Both the position numbers and the translations under genes were made by a program. From Calocera cornea HHB12733 (lineage: Eukaryota > Basidiomycota > Dacrymycetes > Dacrymycetales > Dacrymycetaceae): 64,000 bases of DNA. Of this stretch, positions 31,741 through 43,200 are shown in pieces; position 1 is the stretch's first letter, and the number at the start of each line of letters is the position of its first letter. Below the pieces are notes generated by a model. That model saw only the letters and a list, made by a program, of their open reading frames with translations, did no database searches and was not told the DNA's origin. The stretch lies in assembly GCA_001632435.1 (NCBI GenBank), contig KV423934.1, positions 62,001 to 126,000 on the forward strand, given 5' to 3'.

Positions 31741-32760
31741 AATCAGTTTGCTTCCGCGTCCGCGTCAAGCCAGGGTCCCTTCCTGTCCTCTCTTTACTTC
31801 CGTTGCGGATTCATTTGCCCGGGCTTGATGATTGGTACCGGAAGTAGAGCGGCCCGGAGACGGGAGCAGAACAGCTCCCACGCGGGAGCAAACTAATCAA
31901 TACGGCAGCCAATGGGCTCGAGACGGAAGCGGGATTGGGAGCACGGACGCAGAGTGCCCTTACCAATCCCACTTGTTTGTGCAGTTTTCCGTTTCTCCCC
32001 ACTCTACGTAGGAAAAAGCCGTTCAGGGTAGAGGAAGACCCGCGCGACCCCACTCGCGAGGCAAGTTCATCCCGCACTGCGAGGCCCTGATGGGGCGCTG
32101 GCGTTAGGTCAGTTTGCATCCGCTTCCTGGCGGCAGAGTTCTGCTGCTTCGCCTCCCATGATCTTGCTTCCGCGAGGCCATTTGCTTCCGGCTATGGGTT
32201 TACTTCCGTGGATTAATATTCTCCTTCCGATCCAATATTTGCATCCGCTAGAGAGTCTGCTTCGCTTCTTGGTCTGACTCCGCTTCCCATTTGCGTCCGA
32301 GACTTCATATGCGCCCGCTACATAATTCATCTTTAGGACTTGCGGAAGTAAATTACCGCCGGAAGCAAATTCGATCGCAGAGGCAGAATTTTGTCGCCGA
32401 GGCAAAGGGCCAGCGGAAGCAAAATGTCGGAGGAAGCGAACTCCCATCAAGGCAGATTAAGTCACGGAACCAAATGCTCACGGGATGCAGATGGAGAAGC
32501 GGATGCAAATATCTTGTCGGATGCAATTCGGAGACCGGAAGCAAACCACCTCGGAATCAAATCATGTAGCATAGGCAGTGGAGAGAAACTTAGCCGCGGA
32601 AGTAAATTTGCAAGCAATGCAAACCTCAAGGGTGGGAGCCAAAAAAAAAGGGAAGAAACAGGGAAAGCTCACTATATATCCGAAGCAAATGAGAAGCAAG
32701 TCTCCAAAGGGAGCAAAAGCATGCACCAGCGGAAGCAAGGGCTCCTTGAGGCGGACACGG
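31741..32760. repeat. 18-bp core-plus-spacer array C with inverted arms
   Basis: The largest array here. A loose patch of units in both orientations lies at 31741-31965 (for example GTTTGCTTCCGCG at 31748 and CGGGAGCAAA near 31881). After the module at 31969-32080, a TTTGCTTCCG arm runs about 32105-32330 and a CGGAAGCAAA arm about 32340-32760, with units such as CGGAAGTAAA, CGGAAGCAAA, CGGATGCAAA and CGGAAGCAAG. Core spacing is again mostly 18 bases. It separates the dehydrogenase start from the MITE at 32825. Confidence 0.87.
31969..32080 (-). repeat. Array-associated conserved module, copy C
   Basis: Reverse complement of the module at 23831-23942, same length by eye (112 bases). Relative to its own array it has the same position and orientation as copy B: core arm, complementary arm, then module. 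That shared order argues for one composite element rather than chance. Confidence 0.75.
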
Positions 32761-32824
32761 GAGTAGACGGATGCTCTCTATGCTTGTAAGGGATGCGCTG
32801 TGGTGGAGCGCGGAGCAATTATTA

Positions 32825-33232
32825 GCCCACCTCAATTCTAGTTTGTGAAGGATAGTTCGTAGGAGCTCGGCTGATTCGGCAGAGGCGGAGGAAAATCGGA
32901 CTCAAACGTACGAACGCGCACAACTGTTTGTGTCCTGTTTGTGCCAGGCGGTTTGTGAGTGGGTGTGAGAAGGCCTGGAGCGCCAAGAACGATGTAGCCA
33001 TGGAAACACATACAACCCCATGGTCCAAAAAAGCGGGCCGAACATCCCATGTCAATCCCTTGCTTCTCTGAGGTTCACGAACTGCAAAAGCGACGGAGCT
33101 TTACGTTCGTGGTTTGTAGGCAGTTTGTGACAAAAGAAGCACGGAGAGCGATCAGACCCCGGACACTTGCACCCTGTGCCACATGGTCCGCCTCTACGAA
33201 CTGGCTCACGAACTACTAGAATTGAGGTGGGC
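32825..33232. mobile_element. MITE with terminal inverted repeats and TA target duplication
   Basis: Ends are GCCCACCTCAATTCTAGT and its exact reverse complement, with further partial matching inside (AGTTCGTAG on both sides). The element is flanked by TA on both sides (32823-32824 and 33233-33234), as expected for Tc1/mariner/pogo-type insertion. At about 408 bases it has no transposase frame, so it would be moved in trans. No other copy is seen in this window. Confidence 0.82.
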
Positions 33233-33543
33233 TATTGTCACGAAACTCGAAAGTCCTGGGGCAAATTGTCCCGAGAGTCGCCGATCGCAGCGAAGGTGCG
33301 CAATCGCGAGAATTGCGTGAAAAGCAGGGTTGAGGCCTCTAAATCCCAAACCCCTTGTGTGTGCAGCTCGTTGTGGTAAAGTAGCAAGAGGGTCGTTCAA
33401 GGTGTGCGACTGGTGGCAGGGGATCAGATGTTCTCACTATACGTGAGCGGTAGAGTAGGCGTTGCAAGTACATGTGAGTAGTGTGCAGATCGAAGTAAAA
33501 GTGGCCGAGTTGAAAGGGAGAAGTATTACGGAAAGGTGTCGAT
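33233..33543. other. 3' flank of TOM22
   Basis: About 310 bases between the MITE and the TOM22 stop. It should contain the TOM22 3' UTR and terminator. No gene or array units were found. Confidence 0.5.
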
Positions 33544-34062
33544 CTAGAAGCCAGGAGGGACCAAACCCTGACTCTTCTGCTGAGGCAGTTGTGGAGCGGC
33601 GGACTGAGAAGGGAACACGCCCGGCGCAAGCATCTTGACGAAGAGAATTAGGCATTGTGAAAACAGTGATACAGGTATAGAAGGACGAACCTGTGCCCCC
33701 TGTTGCTGCGCAAGAACTTCCCGTTCTTGATTCACAATCTTCGCCTCGTCCTCCAGGCTGAGCGCGAGCGGCAGGCCGATAAGAAGAGCTGAGGTCGTGA
33801 CGACCCAGACAACACCGCCGGCCATCTTCCCGCCCTTCCGAACATACGAGGCTGCCATTTGGATACGCTGAAGGATGGCTTGACGGGTGCTGGGAGGAAC
33901 GATATCCACAAGGGCCGCAATGCGTTCTTGGAGCGTCTCGGATTCGGCAGGAACGTCTGAAACGAGGGAGCTGACAGAAGAAGAGGCTTCTGAGCTGGCG
34001 TAGGGCGAGTTCATGCCTCCCGCCTGATGATCAGGCTCGTTTTCGATGGATACTTTGACCAT
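33544..34062 (-). CDS. TOM22: TOM22, mitochondrial import receptor subunit
   Basis: Central receptor and organiser of the TOM complex in the mitochondrial outer membrane. The cytosolic part has ESETLQERIAALVDIVPPST; the single membrane span is GGVVWVVTTSALLIGLPLAL followed by SLEDEAKIVNQEREVLAQQQ. This arrangement (acidic N-terminus, ETLxERIxAL-DIVPP, W-TTSALL-G-PLAL) is characteristic of fungal TOM22. One intron (gttcgt...gtcaag) precedes the last exon, MLAPGVFPSQSAAPQLPQQK and a short tail. Start chosen at MVKVSIENEPD (34062), which matches the usual fungal MVKV start; an upstream in-frame ATG at 34110 would add 16 residues. Confidence 0.93.
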   Translation of the reverse strand: MVKVSIENEPDHQAGGMNSPYASSEASSSVSSLVSDVPAESETLQERIAALVDIVPPSTRQAILQRIQMAASYVRKGGKMAGGVVWVVTTSALLIGLPLALSLEDEAKIVNQEREVLAQQQGAQVRPSIPVSLFSQCLILFVKMLAPGVFPSQSAAPQLPQQKSQGLVPPGF

Positions 34063-34275
34063 GTCGTTGTTGTATGGGTCGTGTGCGTGGCGCAGGGCGA
34101 GACGGGTCAAGCGCTCGAGGTGACGCGGTCAGAAAACTGAGCGGAATTGGGTCCGCCTGTGAAAACGCGGGACTATTTCATTTGGCGCGGCCACGCGAAC
34201 TGAAATTATTTGGAGGAAGTAGAGAGTCGCGCACGCCTGCAGCCAGAGTGCGTATCAACACTCGCTGGGTCATCC
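34063..34275. promoter_or_regulatory. Divergent promoter of TOM22 and MDN1
   Basis: Only 213 bases separate the two divergent start codons. Both genes are basic housekeeping functions (mitochondrial import, ribosome assembly). Shared control is inferred from spacing; no specific binding site was recognised. Confidence 0.4.
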
Positions 34276-37200
34276 ATGGCGACCATGGATCCCTTAAACA
34301 TCAACTATCTCAAGCAGTCCCGGGAACTGCTACGCTCTATTCGCTCAATCCCCGTCGATATACCTGCAAGGTGCACCTCAGTCCTCATCACGATCGAGCA
34401 AGTCATTCGCGCTTCCCCGGTCGACCCTAAACGCCTCCTGCGCTGTCTGTCAGATGCCTTAGCCATCCCCGAGTTGACTTGGCTAGTCGCAACTGCGTTT
34501 CGACCGATACTAATCGATCTCGCGGCGAGATGGCTTGACGATTCCCCTGCCTTCACCTTCGAGCGCCTTCACTGCTTAGCATATTTGCTTGAGGTTCATG
34601 AGGAGCTCTATCCGTACGTCCTCAAGCTCACTCTAGTGGGGCGTCTGAAGCTCACCGCACTTCTAGTATACTCCTCCGTCTGTTGAAGGATATGCCTTCT
34701 GCTGAAGCGCTGCTCCCTTCCGCTGTGGGAACGCCTTTGTCAGTTGAACACTATCATCACGTATTGGTCACGTTCTATCGTCTCCTCGCGATGAATCCGG
34801 ATCTGTCGCGCCTCTTGAAGATCTCCCATGAAAGGATGAAGGATATAATGGATAACCATTGCGATCGAGGTATCCGGATATTGGCGGTCCACTTCCTGGC
34901 GATGCAAGGCAGGCTCACCGATGGCGAGCGTGACGAGCTTCTTACTGCCTCCTTGGGAATATTCGCCGCGGACGACGCCCACGTCGAGGCCGGATGCGTA
35001 TTTGGGACTGGGAGAGACGGCTTGGGTGCATCACTGCAAGATGGTTGGATCATCCCTCTGTCCGAGCGTAAACGCATCGCCGACCTGCGGGCCGTCTTGA
35101 AAAGCGTCCCTTCCTTTTTCGACTGGACCCCGACCGATCACAGCAATGCGCGACCTTTGGTCGCCACCGATCTCTCCAGACCCATCGTCTCCGTTTGTGG
35201 TGTTCTTGTGATTCGCGTCACGCTGCCATCCCATGTACCATTGCCGTTCAGTCGGCCGTTCGTCGTTACAAAGTCAGCACACGACGCTCTTCGTAATCTT
35301 GCCTTGCACTACTCTCAGCAACTGCCTTGTCTTCTTTCCTCGTCTCCATCCGCAGGGAAAACTACGCTGTTACAACATTTCGCCACCCTCATTCGCGGCG
35401 ATGTATCCGACATCGTGTCAATACATCTTGCGGACTCTTCGATAGATGCCAAGTCGCTATTAGGGACATACGTTTCGTCACCTGCGACTCCTGGGACGTT
35501 TGATTGGATCGACGGACCACTCGTGCGAGCCATGAAGCTCGGCAAGTGGATTGTTCTCGAAGATATAGACCGTGCGGGCCAGGATGTCTTGAGCACATTA
35601 GTGCCTCTCCTGGAAAGTATGGGCCCGCGACGGCGGATAGGTGCTCATGCTTCCGTAGATGTGCCTGGCCGTGGTCGAGTATACGCCCGCGATGGATTCA
35701 TGATATTTGCCACACGTTCCGTCACCTTACTCCGACAAACCTTGACCGTGCCCAGCAACTCACGTCCGTTTCCGGTGCCTACCTTCTTCGGCCACCAACA
35801 CCTCTCAGAAATCTCGCTGCCCGTACCCACCATGGATGAATTGCCTGTCATCCTACAAGAATCCTTCCCAAGTTTGCATGAGAGTGTACTGGCGCTATTG
35901 ATCACCGTCTGGAAAGCTGCCCGCGATTCCGTAGCCAGTCTCCGCGGAGATGCGAAAGAGGTTGAGCTCCTCGCTCTGTTCAAGCTTTGTCATCGCGTCT
36001 CCAGCATGAGAGGACTTTCAGCTGCTCTGCGGCAAGGCTTGGGAACGAATTCTGCCGGCCAACCCAATCGCTCAGTTCAGGAGGAGATTTTCCTTGAAGC
36101 TTTAGACGTTTTCGTTGCGCATATTTCTCAGTCCATGCAAGAAGGACGTCCGCGAGCCGTGGTCGACCAAATTGCAGCTGCTCTTGATATCTCTGAAGAC
36201 CGTATATCTTGGATCCTGGCTCAGCGCACACCTGAGCTGCGAGTATCCGGGATCGGCGCCGCGACAACGACGACGATCGGACGCGCTTCATTCCAGCAAG
36301 ACTCCCGACGTCCCGTCCGGCACCGACACGAGCGTCCTTTTGCTCTGCATCGACCATCCCTACGACTGTTGGAGCAACTGGCAATCGCTGCGCTTGTCAA
36401 CGAACCTGTTTTGCTAGTCGGAGAAACGGGAACTGGCAAAACTTCTGCGGTGCAGCACTTAGCCACGATGATCGGGCCACCTTTAACAGCGCTGAATTTG
36501 TCAACACAGACGGAGGCGATGGACATTGTTGGCGGTTTGAAACCAGTCGATCCTCGTCTACCAGCAACGGAACTTCAAGAGCAGTACCTGGCTCTGTTTG
36601 CAAACACGTTCAGCCGAAAGAAGAATTCAGCCTTCGTGGACTCCGTGAGGCGAGCATTTGTACAAGGGCGATGGCTTCGATTGTGCGGCTTGTGGAGAGA
36701 ATCGTCGAAGCTAGCACTGGAGCGGCTGTCAAAGCGAACTGTTGATGAGCAAGACGAGTGCGTTTCCCGATGCGTTCTTTCCAGTGCCCTGCAAGCTAAT
36801 CGTGGATTAGGGAGGGCTTACATCACGAACACGAGTCATTAAAGCCAAAAAAGCGACGAAAAGTGGACGCGGCTTCGTCTTTCCCCGAGCTGCCATCAAC
36901 CATCGCTTCATGGACGAACTTCCTAGCGGAAGTAACCGCCTTTGAAGTTCAACATCTTGACCCGAACGCTCGATTTGTGTTTTCGTTCGTGGAAGGACCT
37001 TTGGTGACGGCGCTGAAGAGAGGAGAATGGTAGGGTTGACCTCTCAACACCCAGTTCGGATCTCTTGCTGACTTCGTGCCTAGGATTCTTCTGGACGAGA
37101 TAAATCTTGCTTCACCGGACGTCCTCGAGAGCATCCTTAGTATCCTGGAAGGCCCTGGTGGCTCTATTACTCTGACAGAGAGAGGCGACCTGCAGGCTAT

Positions 37201-40200
37201 TCCTCGTCACGCAAGCTTTCGACTATTTGCTTGCATGAACCCCGCGACCGATATCGGCAAAAGAGACTTGCCCCCCCGTATTCGACGCCATTTCACTGAA
37301 ATCTTTGTGTCACCACCAGAGGCTGATAAACACGCTTTGCTGGCCGTAGTAGAGCAATATCTTGGTGGTCATGCTCTTGGCGATCGCTCTTGCCTTCTCG
37401 ATGTTGTCGAACTTTACCTTACGGTCAAAGATTTAGCGTCATCTGGCCGACTTGCGGACGGCGCCAATCAAGCCCCCCACTACAACATGAGGACTCTAAC
37501 ACGAACAATGACTTATGCAGCAGAGCAGAGCTCCACCTTCGGCCTGCGTCGAGCTCTTTGGGAAGGATTCCTCATGTGTTTCGCCATGACTCTCGACCAG
37601 GCCAGCTCTGCCCTGGTCCGACAAGCTGGGGAGACCCATATTCTAGGCCGAGTAAGGAATGCGAAGTCGCTCCTCCGGCAGATTCCACCGATTCCAAGTC
37701 AGTCATGTACTGATCAGTTCGCTCCTTTCTACCTGGAGAAGGGTCCTTTGCCCATTCCTTCCAATGCCGGAGATTACATTCTGACGCCATCAGTGCGGAT
37801 CAAACTCTTGGATCTTGCTAGGATCATTGGCGCTAAGGATCTCCCTGTCTTAATACAAGGTCCGACATCAAGTGGAAAGACAAGCTCCATCGAGTATCTC
37901 GCTCGAAGAACCGGCCACAGATTCATCCGAATAAACAATCACGAGCACACGGATATTCAGGAATACCTCGGAAGCTATGTTTCTGACCCGACCACTGGCA
38001 AGCTTGTTTACAAGGATGGACTGTTGGTGCGGGCACTACGCAACGGAGATTGGCTCGTTCTGGACGAACTCAATCTTGCACCCAGCGATGTCCTAGAAGC
38101 GTTGAACCGACTTCTGGACGACAATCGAGAGCTCGTAATTCCTGAGACAGGAGAAGTCATACGACCTCATGTCAATTTTGCCTTGTTTGCGACGCAGAAT
38201 CCACCTGGTCTATACGGAGGTCGAAAGCCGCTATCCCGAGCCTTTCGTAATCGATTCGTGGAGGTCCACTTTGACGATGTTCCTGAAAGCGAACTCGAGG
38301 TAATCCTCTGCCAGAGGTGCAAGATCGCTCCTTCTTACGCGACACGTATCGTTTCTGTGTTCAAAGAACTGCAGCGGCGTCGACAGGCTACTCGGATTTT
38401 TGAAACGAAGCATAGTTTTGCTACGCTTCGAGATCTTTTCCGTTGGGCGAACCGCGGTGCCGAGAGCGTACAGAGCCTTGCGGAGAATGGATATATGTTG
38501 CTGGCCGAGAGAGCAAGGCGAACAGATGACAAGGAGATCGTGCGAGACGTTCTAGAGGAAATCTTGAGAGTCAGGATAGATCCGCCTTCACTCTATGAGC
38601 GCCATGCCTCCGCCATATCCATTCCCCGACAGCTCGTGCTGACATCTGCAATGAAGCGATTGTGGATCCTGGTCAGCGAGGCAATTCGACATGACGAGCC
38701 GGTGCTTCTTGTGGGTGAAACCGGTACCGGCAAGACCACCGTTTGCGACTTGATGGCGGCTGCTCATGGTAGACCTATCTACACTGTCAATTGCCACTTG
38801 AACACGGAGACAGGCGATCTGATTGGGGGTCTCCGACCTGTGCGAGACAAAGCCACCAGGCGGAACCGACTTGCGGCTGTACTTCGGTCGGAGATGGAAC
38901 AAGCAGGCTTCCCCTTTTCAGAATGCCGGGCAGTATCACCCAGCAATCTTCGACAGGCCCTTGATGACATCAGGCAGAGAACAGATCTGCCTTCCCCACT
39001 TGTTACGATTCTGCGTGAGCTTCACGAGGAGCTCGTGCTGAGCGAATCCTTCGTGGAATGGAAGGACGGGCCGCTGGTTGAAGCAATGCGATGCGGCGCC
39101 TATTTTATGCTCGACGAGATCTCCCTGGCAGATGATTCAGTTCTCGAACGATTGAACAGCGTCTTAGAGCCTTCCCGATCGCTGGTTCTGGCTGAAATGG
39201 GGGGTAGAGACATTGCTCAACTCAGTATAACAGCGCAGGTCGGTTTCCAATTCCTTGCAACCATGAATCCGGGTGGGGACTACGGCAAAAAGGAGCTCTC
39301 ACCTGCTCTTCGCAATCGATTCACGGAGATATACGTGCCCAGCATCGACGAAGCGTCGGATCGTTTCCTCATCATCTCTGGCAGCTGGTCATCCTCCCGC
39401 TTATCCATGTATACTGAACCGCTGCTCAAGTTCTGGGAGTGGATCGAGCACTCGTTCGACGGCAAAGTTGCATTTGGCCTAAGAGATATCCTGGTACGTA
39501 ATGGTGCTTGAGCCCCATCGTCCTGCACTTTTCCTGACAGCATATCTAGGCGTGGATTGGATTTATGAACAAGCTGAGTTCTGAAAGGCATTCTCCATTG
39601 ACACTGCAAGCATTATTTGTACGTCGCTTTGTCGCTCTAAACCAGTATGACACTCACCTTTCGTAAAGCATCATGCCGCGCGCATGACGTTCGTGGATGC
39701 GCTCGGATTCTTTGAGTTGTCGGGGGATGGCGGAGTTGGACTGTCCGCTTCCGTTGCACGAGCGAACAGCAAGCTCATGGAGCTCGTTCCCTTGCGGCCA
39801 GATGAGCTAGCAAGTTTCATCCCCACCCTCTCAAGCACTCCTAGCGAGCTCAAGATCGGACCATTCAGCTTGGCCAAAGGCCCTATCCTGCTCGCTTCAA
39901 CCGGATTTACGTTCGTTGCACCTACTACCCACGAGAATGCTCTCCGCCTTCTTCGCGCCGCACAGCTTCCGAAGGCAATTCTTCTTGAAGGAAGTCCCGG
40001 TGTCGGCAAAACGAGCATTGTGGTCGCACTGGCCAATGCGACCGGCCAAAATCTCTGCAGAATCAACCTATCGGATCAGACGGAGCTGACAGACCTCTTC
40101 GGTTCGGACCTCCCAGTAGAAGGCGGTCAACCAGGCGAGTTTGGCTGGAAAAGCGCAGCCTTCTTACGGTCCATGGAGTCTGGCGGATGGGTTCTATTGG

Positions 40201-43200
40201 ACGAGATGAACTTAGCTCCTCAGCCTGTCCTTGAGGGACTTAACGCTGTTCTGGATCATCGGGGTCAAGTCTACATTCCAGAGCTCGGGAGAGCTTTCCG
40301 TTGCCACCCCGATTTCCGTGTGTTTGCTGCCCAGAATCCTCTTCAGCAGGGAGGAGATCGTAAAGGACTTCCGAAGTCCTTCCTGAATCGCTTCACCCGG
40401 GTCTATATGAGCGATTTAACCGACGAGGATTACCTTGCAATATGCAGAAACCTCCATCCCAAGGTGCCTGAAGATCATCTGAGACAATTGGTATACTTCA
40501 ACAGACTGGTTGCTCGCGATACACGTGACTCTCGGTACTTCAGTAACGAGGGCTCTCCCTGGGACTTCAATCTTAGGGATCTGCTTCGTTGGCTGACCTT
40601 ATATGACGACAACGATCAGCCGCTTTCGGAGGCATGTCAACGCTCCTTCCGAACCATCTACCTTGCTCGTCTCAGATCAGTACACGACAGGAATCATGTA
40701 CAGCATCTTTTTCAAATGGTTTTCGGTAACGATACTGGCGAGGCGATTCCACCACGTCCTTGGTTCGAGCTCGCGGATCATCAAGTACAGTTTGGCCAGG
40801 TCTTATCTCCACGTCTGGCTCATAACCAGTCTGACGATCTCTTTGCTGCCTTGCATTCTCAGTTGGATGTGCTTGAGTATCTGGCTGCTTCTATGAAGGA
40901 AGCATGGATGGTCATTCTCACTGGTTATAAGCGCTCTGGAAAGACTTCGATCGCGCGCTTGATGGCACGAGCTTGTGGTGCTCAACTCACGGAATTTAGC
41001 ATGAACTCAGCAAGTGACGCCAACGATCTCCTAGGCGGATTTGAACAGTGGAACGAGCAGGAAGACTGCCTCGAAATTTCGTCCAAAGTTAGAGCCCTAC
41101 TATTTGAACATGTGGCTAGCCAGCCGGCGCATCGCCTACTCGTCCAAGACATGTGCGACAAGCTCAACTTGATCGAAAGGTCAGATGAATTCGCTACGCC
41201 TGCCGAGCAGCTGGCCGCTGTGGTCGCATATTGCTCGCAAGTGGTTGTCTGGTTGTCTATCCACGAGACATCAAGCACGGCACAGCTCCAGAGCCTGAAA
41301 GCAGCTCTGCAATCGCACTCTCACCTGCAGAGCTATAAGGGTCGCTTTCGGTGGGTTGATGGCCCTTTTGTGCGGGCAATGCGTGAGGGTCACTGGCTTC
41401 TCCTTGATAATGCCAACCTCTGCAACTCTGCCGTCTTGGATCGACTCAATTCAGTTTTGGAGGATAATGGCAGGCTATTGCTCAATGAACGAGGCTTGAT
41501 CGATGACGAGATCCAAGAGATCCGGCCACATCCCTCGTTTCGTATCATCATGACTGTAGACCCACAGTACGGAGAGCTGTCTAGGGCCATGCGCAATCGC
41601 GGGGTAGAGATTTTCGTTCGATCCCCTTTCAGCCTGGAGGCGGATCGTTCCAGGCTCTTACAGATGATCCGTTGCCCCTCAACCTCCTTCACGGCAGATG
41701 ACTTGTTCATGCCTGCTCTCGAAGCAAAGCAGCTCCGTCTAGGGCTGATATCATCTGCGATCGAGGCAACAACCGAAACGATCTCAGCCTTGAGCCTGTA
41801 TGACGCTCTCTTTCTCACCAACAGCAGGCTGGCAAGACATGTCATGACAATGGCGGCTTTAGAGACTGTCAAGGAAGCTAATCCAAGATCAATCTATCTC
41901 ACCCGGGCCACCCGAAGCTCCGAGTCCCTCTCCCTGCGGCGCGTTCAGGCCTTGCTGGACAAAGCAGGAGAAGGCCAGCAAATGATACGGCTTCCGTTAT
42001 TCATGCAAGAGTTCTTGTACCGAGATAGACTTGCATTCGCTCAACAACGGGTCCTGCCATCTACCTACGTATCTAACCTGGTAGGTTGTACCATGTTTCG
42101 CCTGATTGCATTGTGTTGATTTGACTTCGGCAGCCGTTCGATCACGCTCTGAATCCGGTATTTGACCCTTTGATTCCGACTGGTAGGCTGCAGAAAGAGA
42201 CGTTCTGTGCCGATGTTGTTCCAGTTCTGGACTTGGCAACATCACGCGTTCTCAACGACGTCTCTATAAGGAGAGTTTTGGACGTTCAGACTAAATCACC
42301 AGGCTCGACCGCGTTGTCTCATTGTGCGCGATTGGTGTCAATCGTAGTTGACGACATTGAAGCCTTCTTGGAAAATGTTCTAACCGAACCACAATTGCTG
42401 TCCGATCCTAAGGTCAGACATACCTCTCAGATGGAAATAGTACTGACGTACTTTTCAGGCCACGGCATCTTTGCTGCTGGATCTCGCAGATTGTACAAGA
42501 GCACTGCAAACAATTCTACTTGAAGTAGTGCCGAATTACTCGGCGATCACTGCCATTTCAAAGTGGTTTATTCAGAACCGCATTTTATCCCATCGTTCTT
42601 TCACAAACACTCTCGCCTTGGTCGGAGACTTGCAAAGTTCGGTGCGACCTCAAACGGGACTTGAAATGTTCGCAATTTGGTGGAACACCTGGAATGGCTC
42701 CTCACAAGCAGGCTTTAATGTCAACTCCGCCAGCATTGTTCATAGTAGCCAGCTGTCCCCTGTATCTTCCTCCGCAGGCATGACTAAATTTTCCTCGAAT
42801 ACTTGTCCGGCAAGCTGACCTTCTTTTTAGGAGTTCTTCAGAGACCCGACAAGGGGGATGCCTTTGGACCCCATTCGCCCTCGAAAAAGGTTGCTGTCAG
42901 TGGTCGTGCACCCTCTTATTTGAGCTTTGCTGATGCTGTCATTGCAGATTCTCATGGCTGGATCGACATGTCTGGTTGAGCTGTGCGACGCATGGACGAT
43001 TGCGCTTACTGGACTACAATTTGTTGGGACGTTTCCTCAAGTATGCATTATTTCGACTCTGGAAGAATGATTAGAGACTTACGTAGAGACACAGAACCAG
43101 GTTCTCCTCGATTCATTGAGCCACATGGTGAGCGGCCACGGTGCTTACTCGTCGCTGCGGCTTGCATCCTGGAAGTATGCCGGAATGCATGCTAGCCAAG

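Noticed and set aside
34210..34276. Upstream in-frame Met (34210) as MDN1 start
   Set aside because: The extra residues look like 5' UTR and the ATG at 34276 starts the usual short N-terminus; the difference is minor and cannot be settled without a transcript.
41397..41430. Degenerate Walker B (LLLDNANL) in midasin AAA6 as a loss-of-function sign
   Set aside because: A degenerate AAA6 Walker B is normal for midasin in other fungi, so it is not a lesion.
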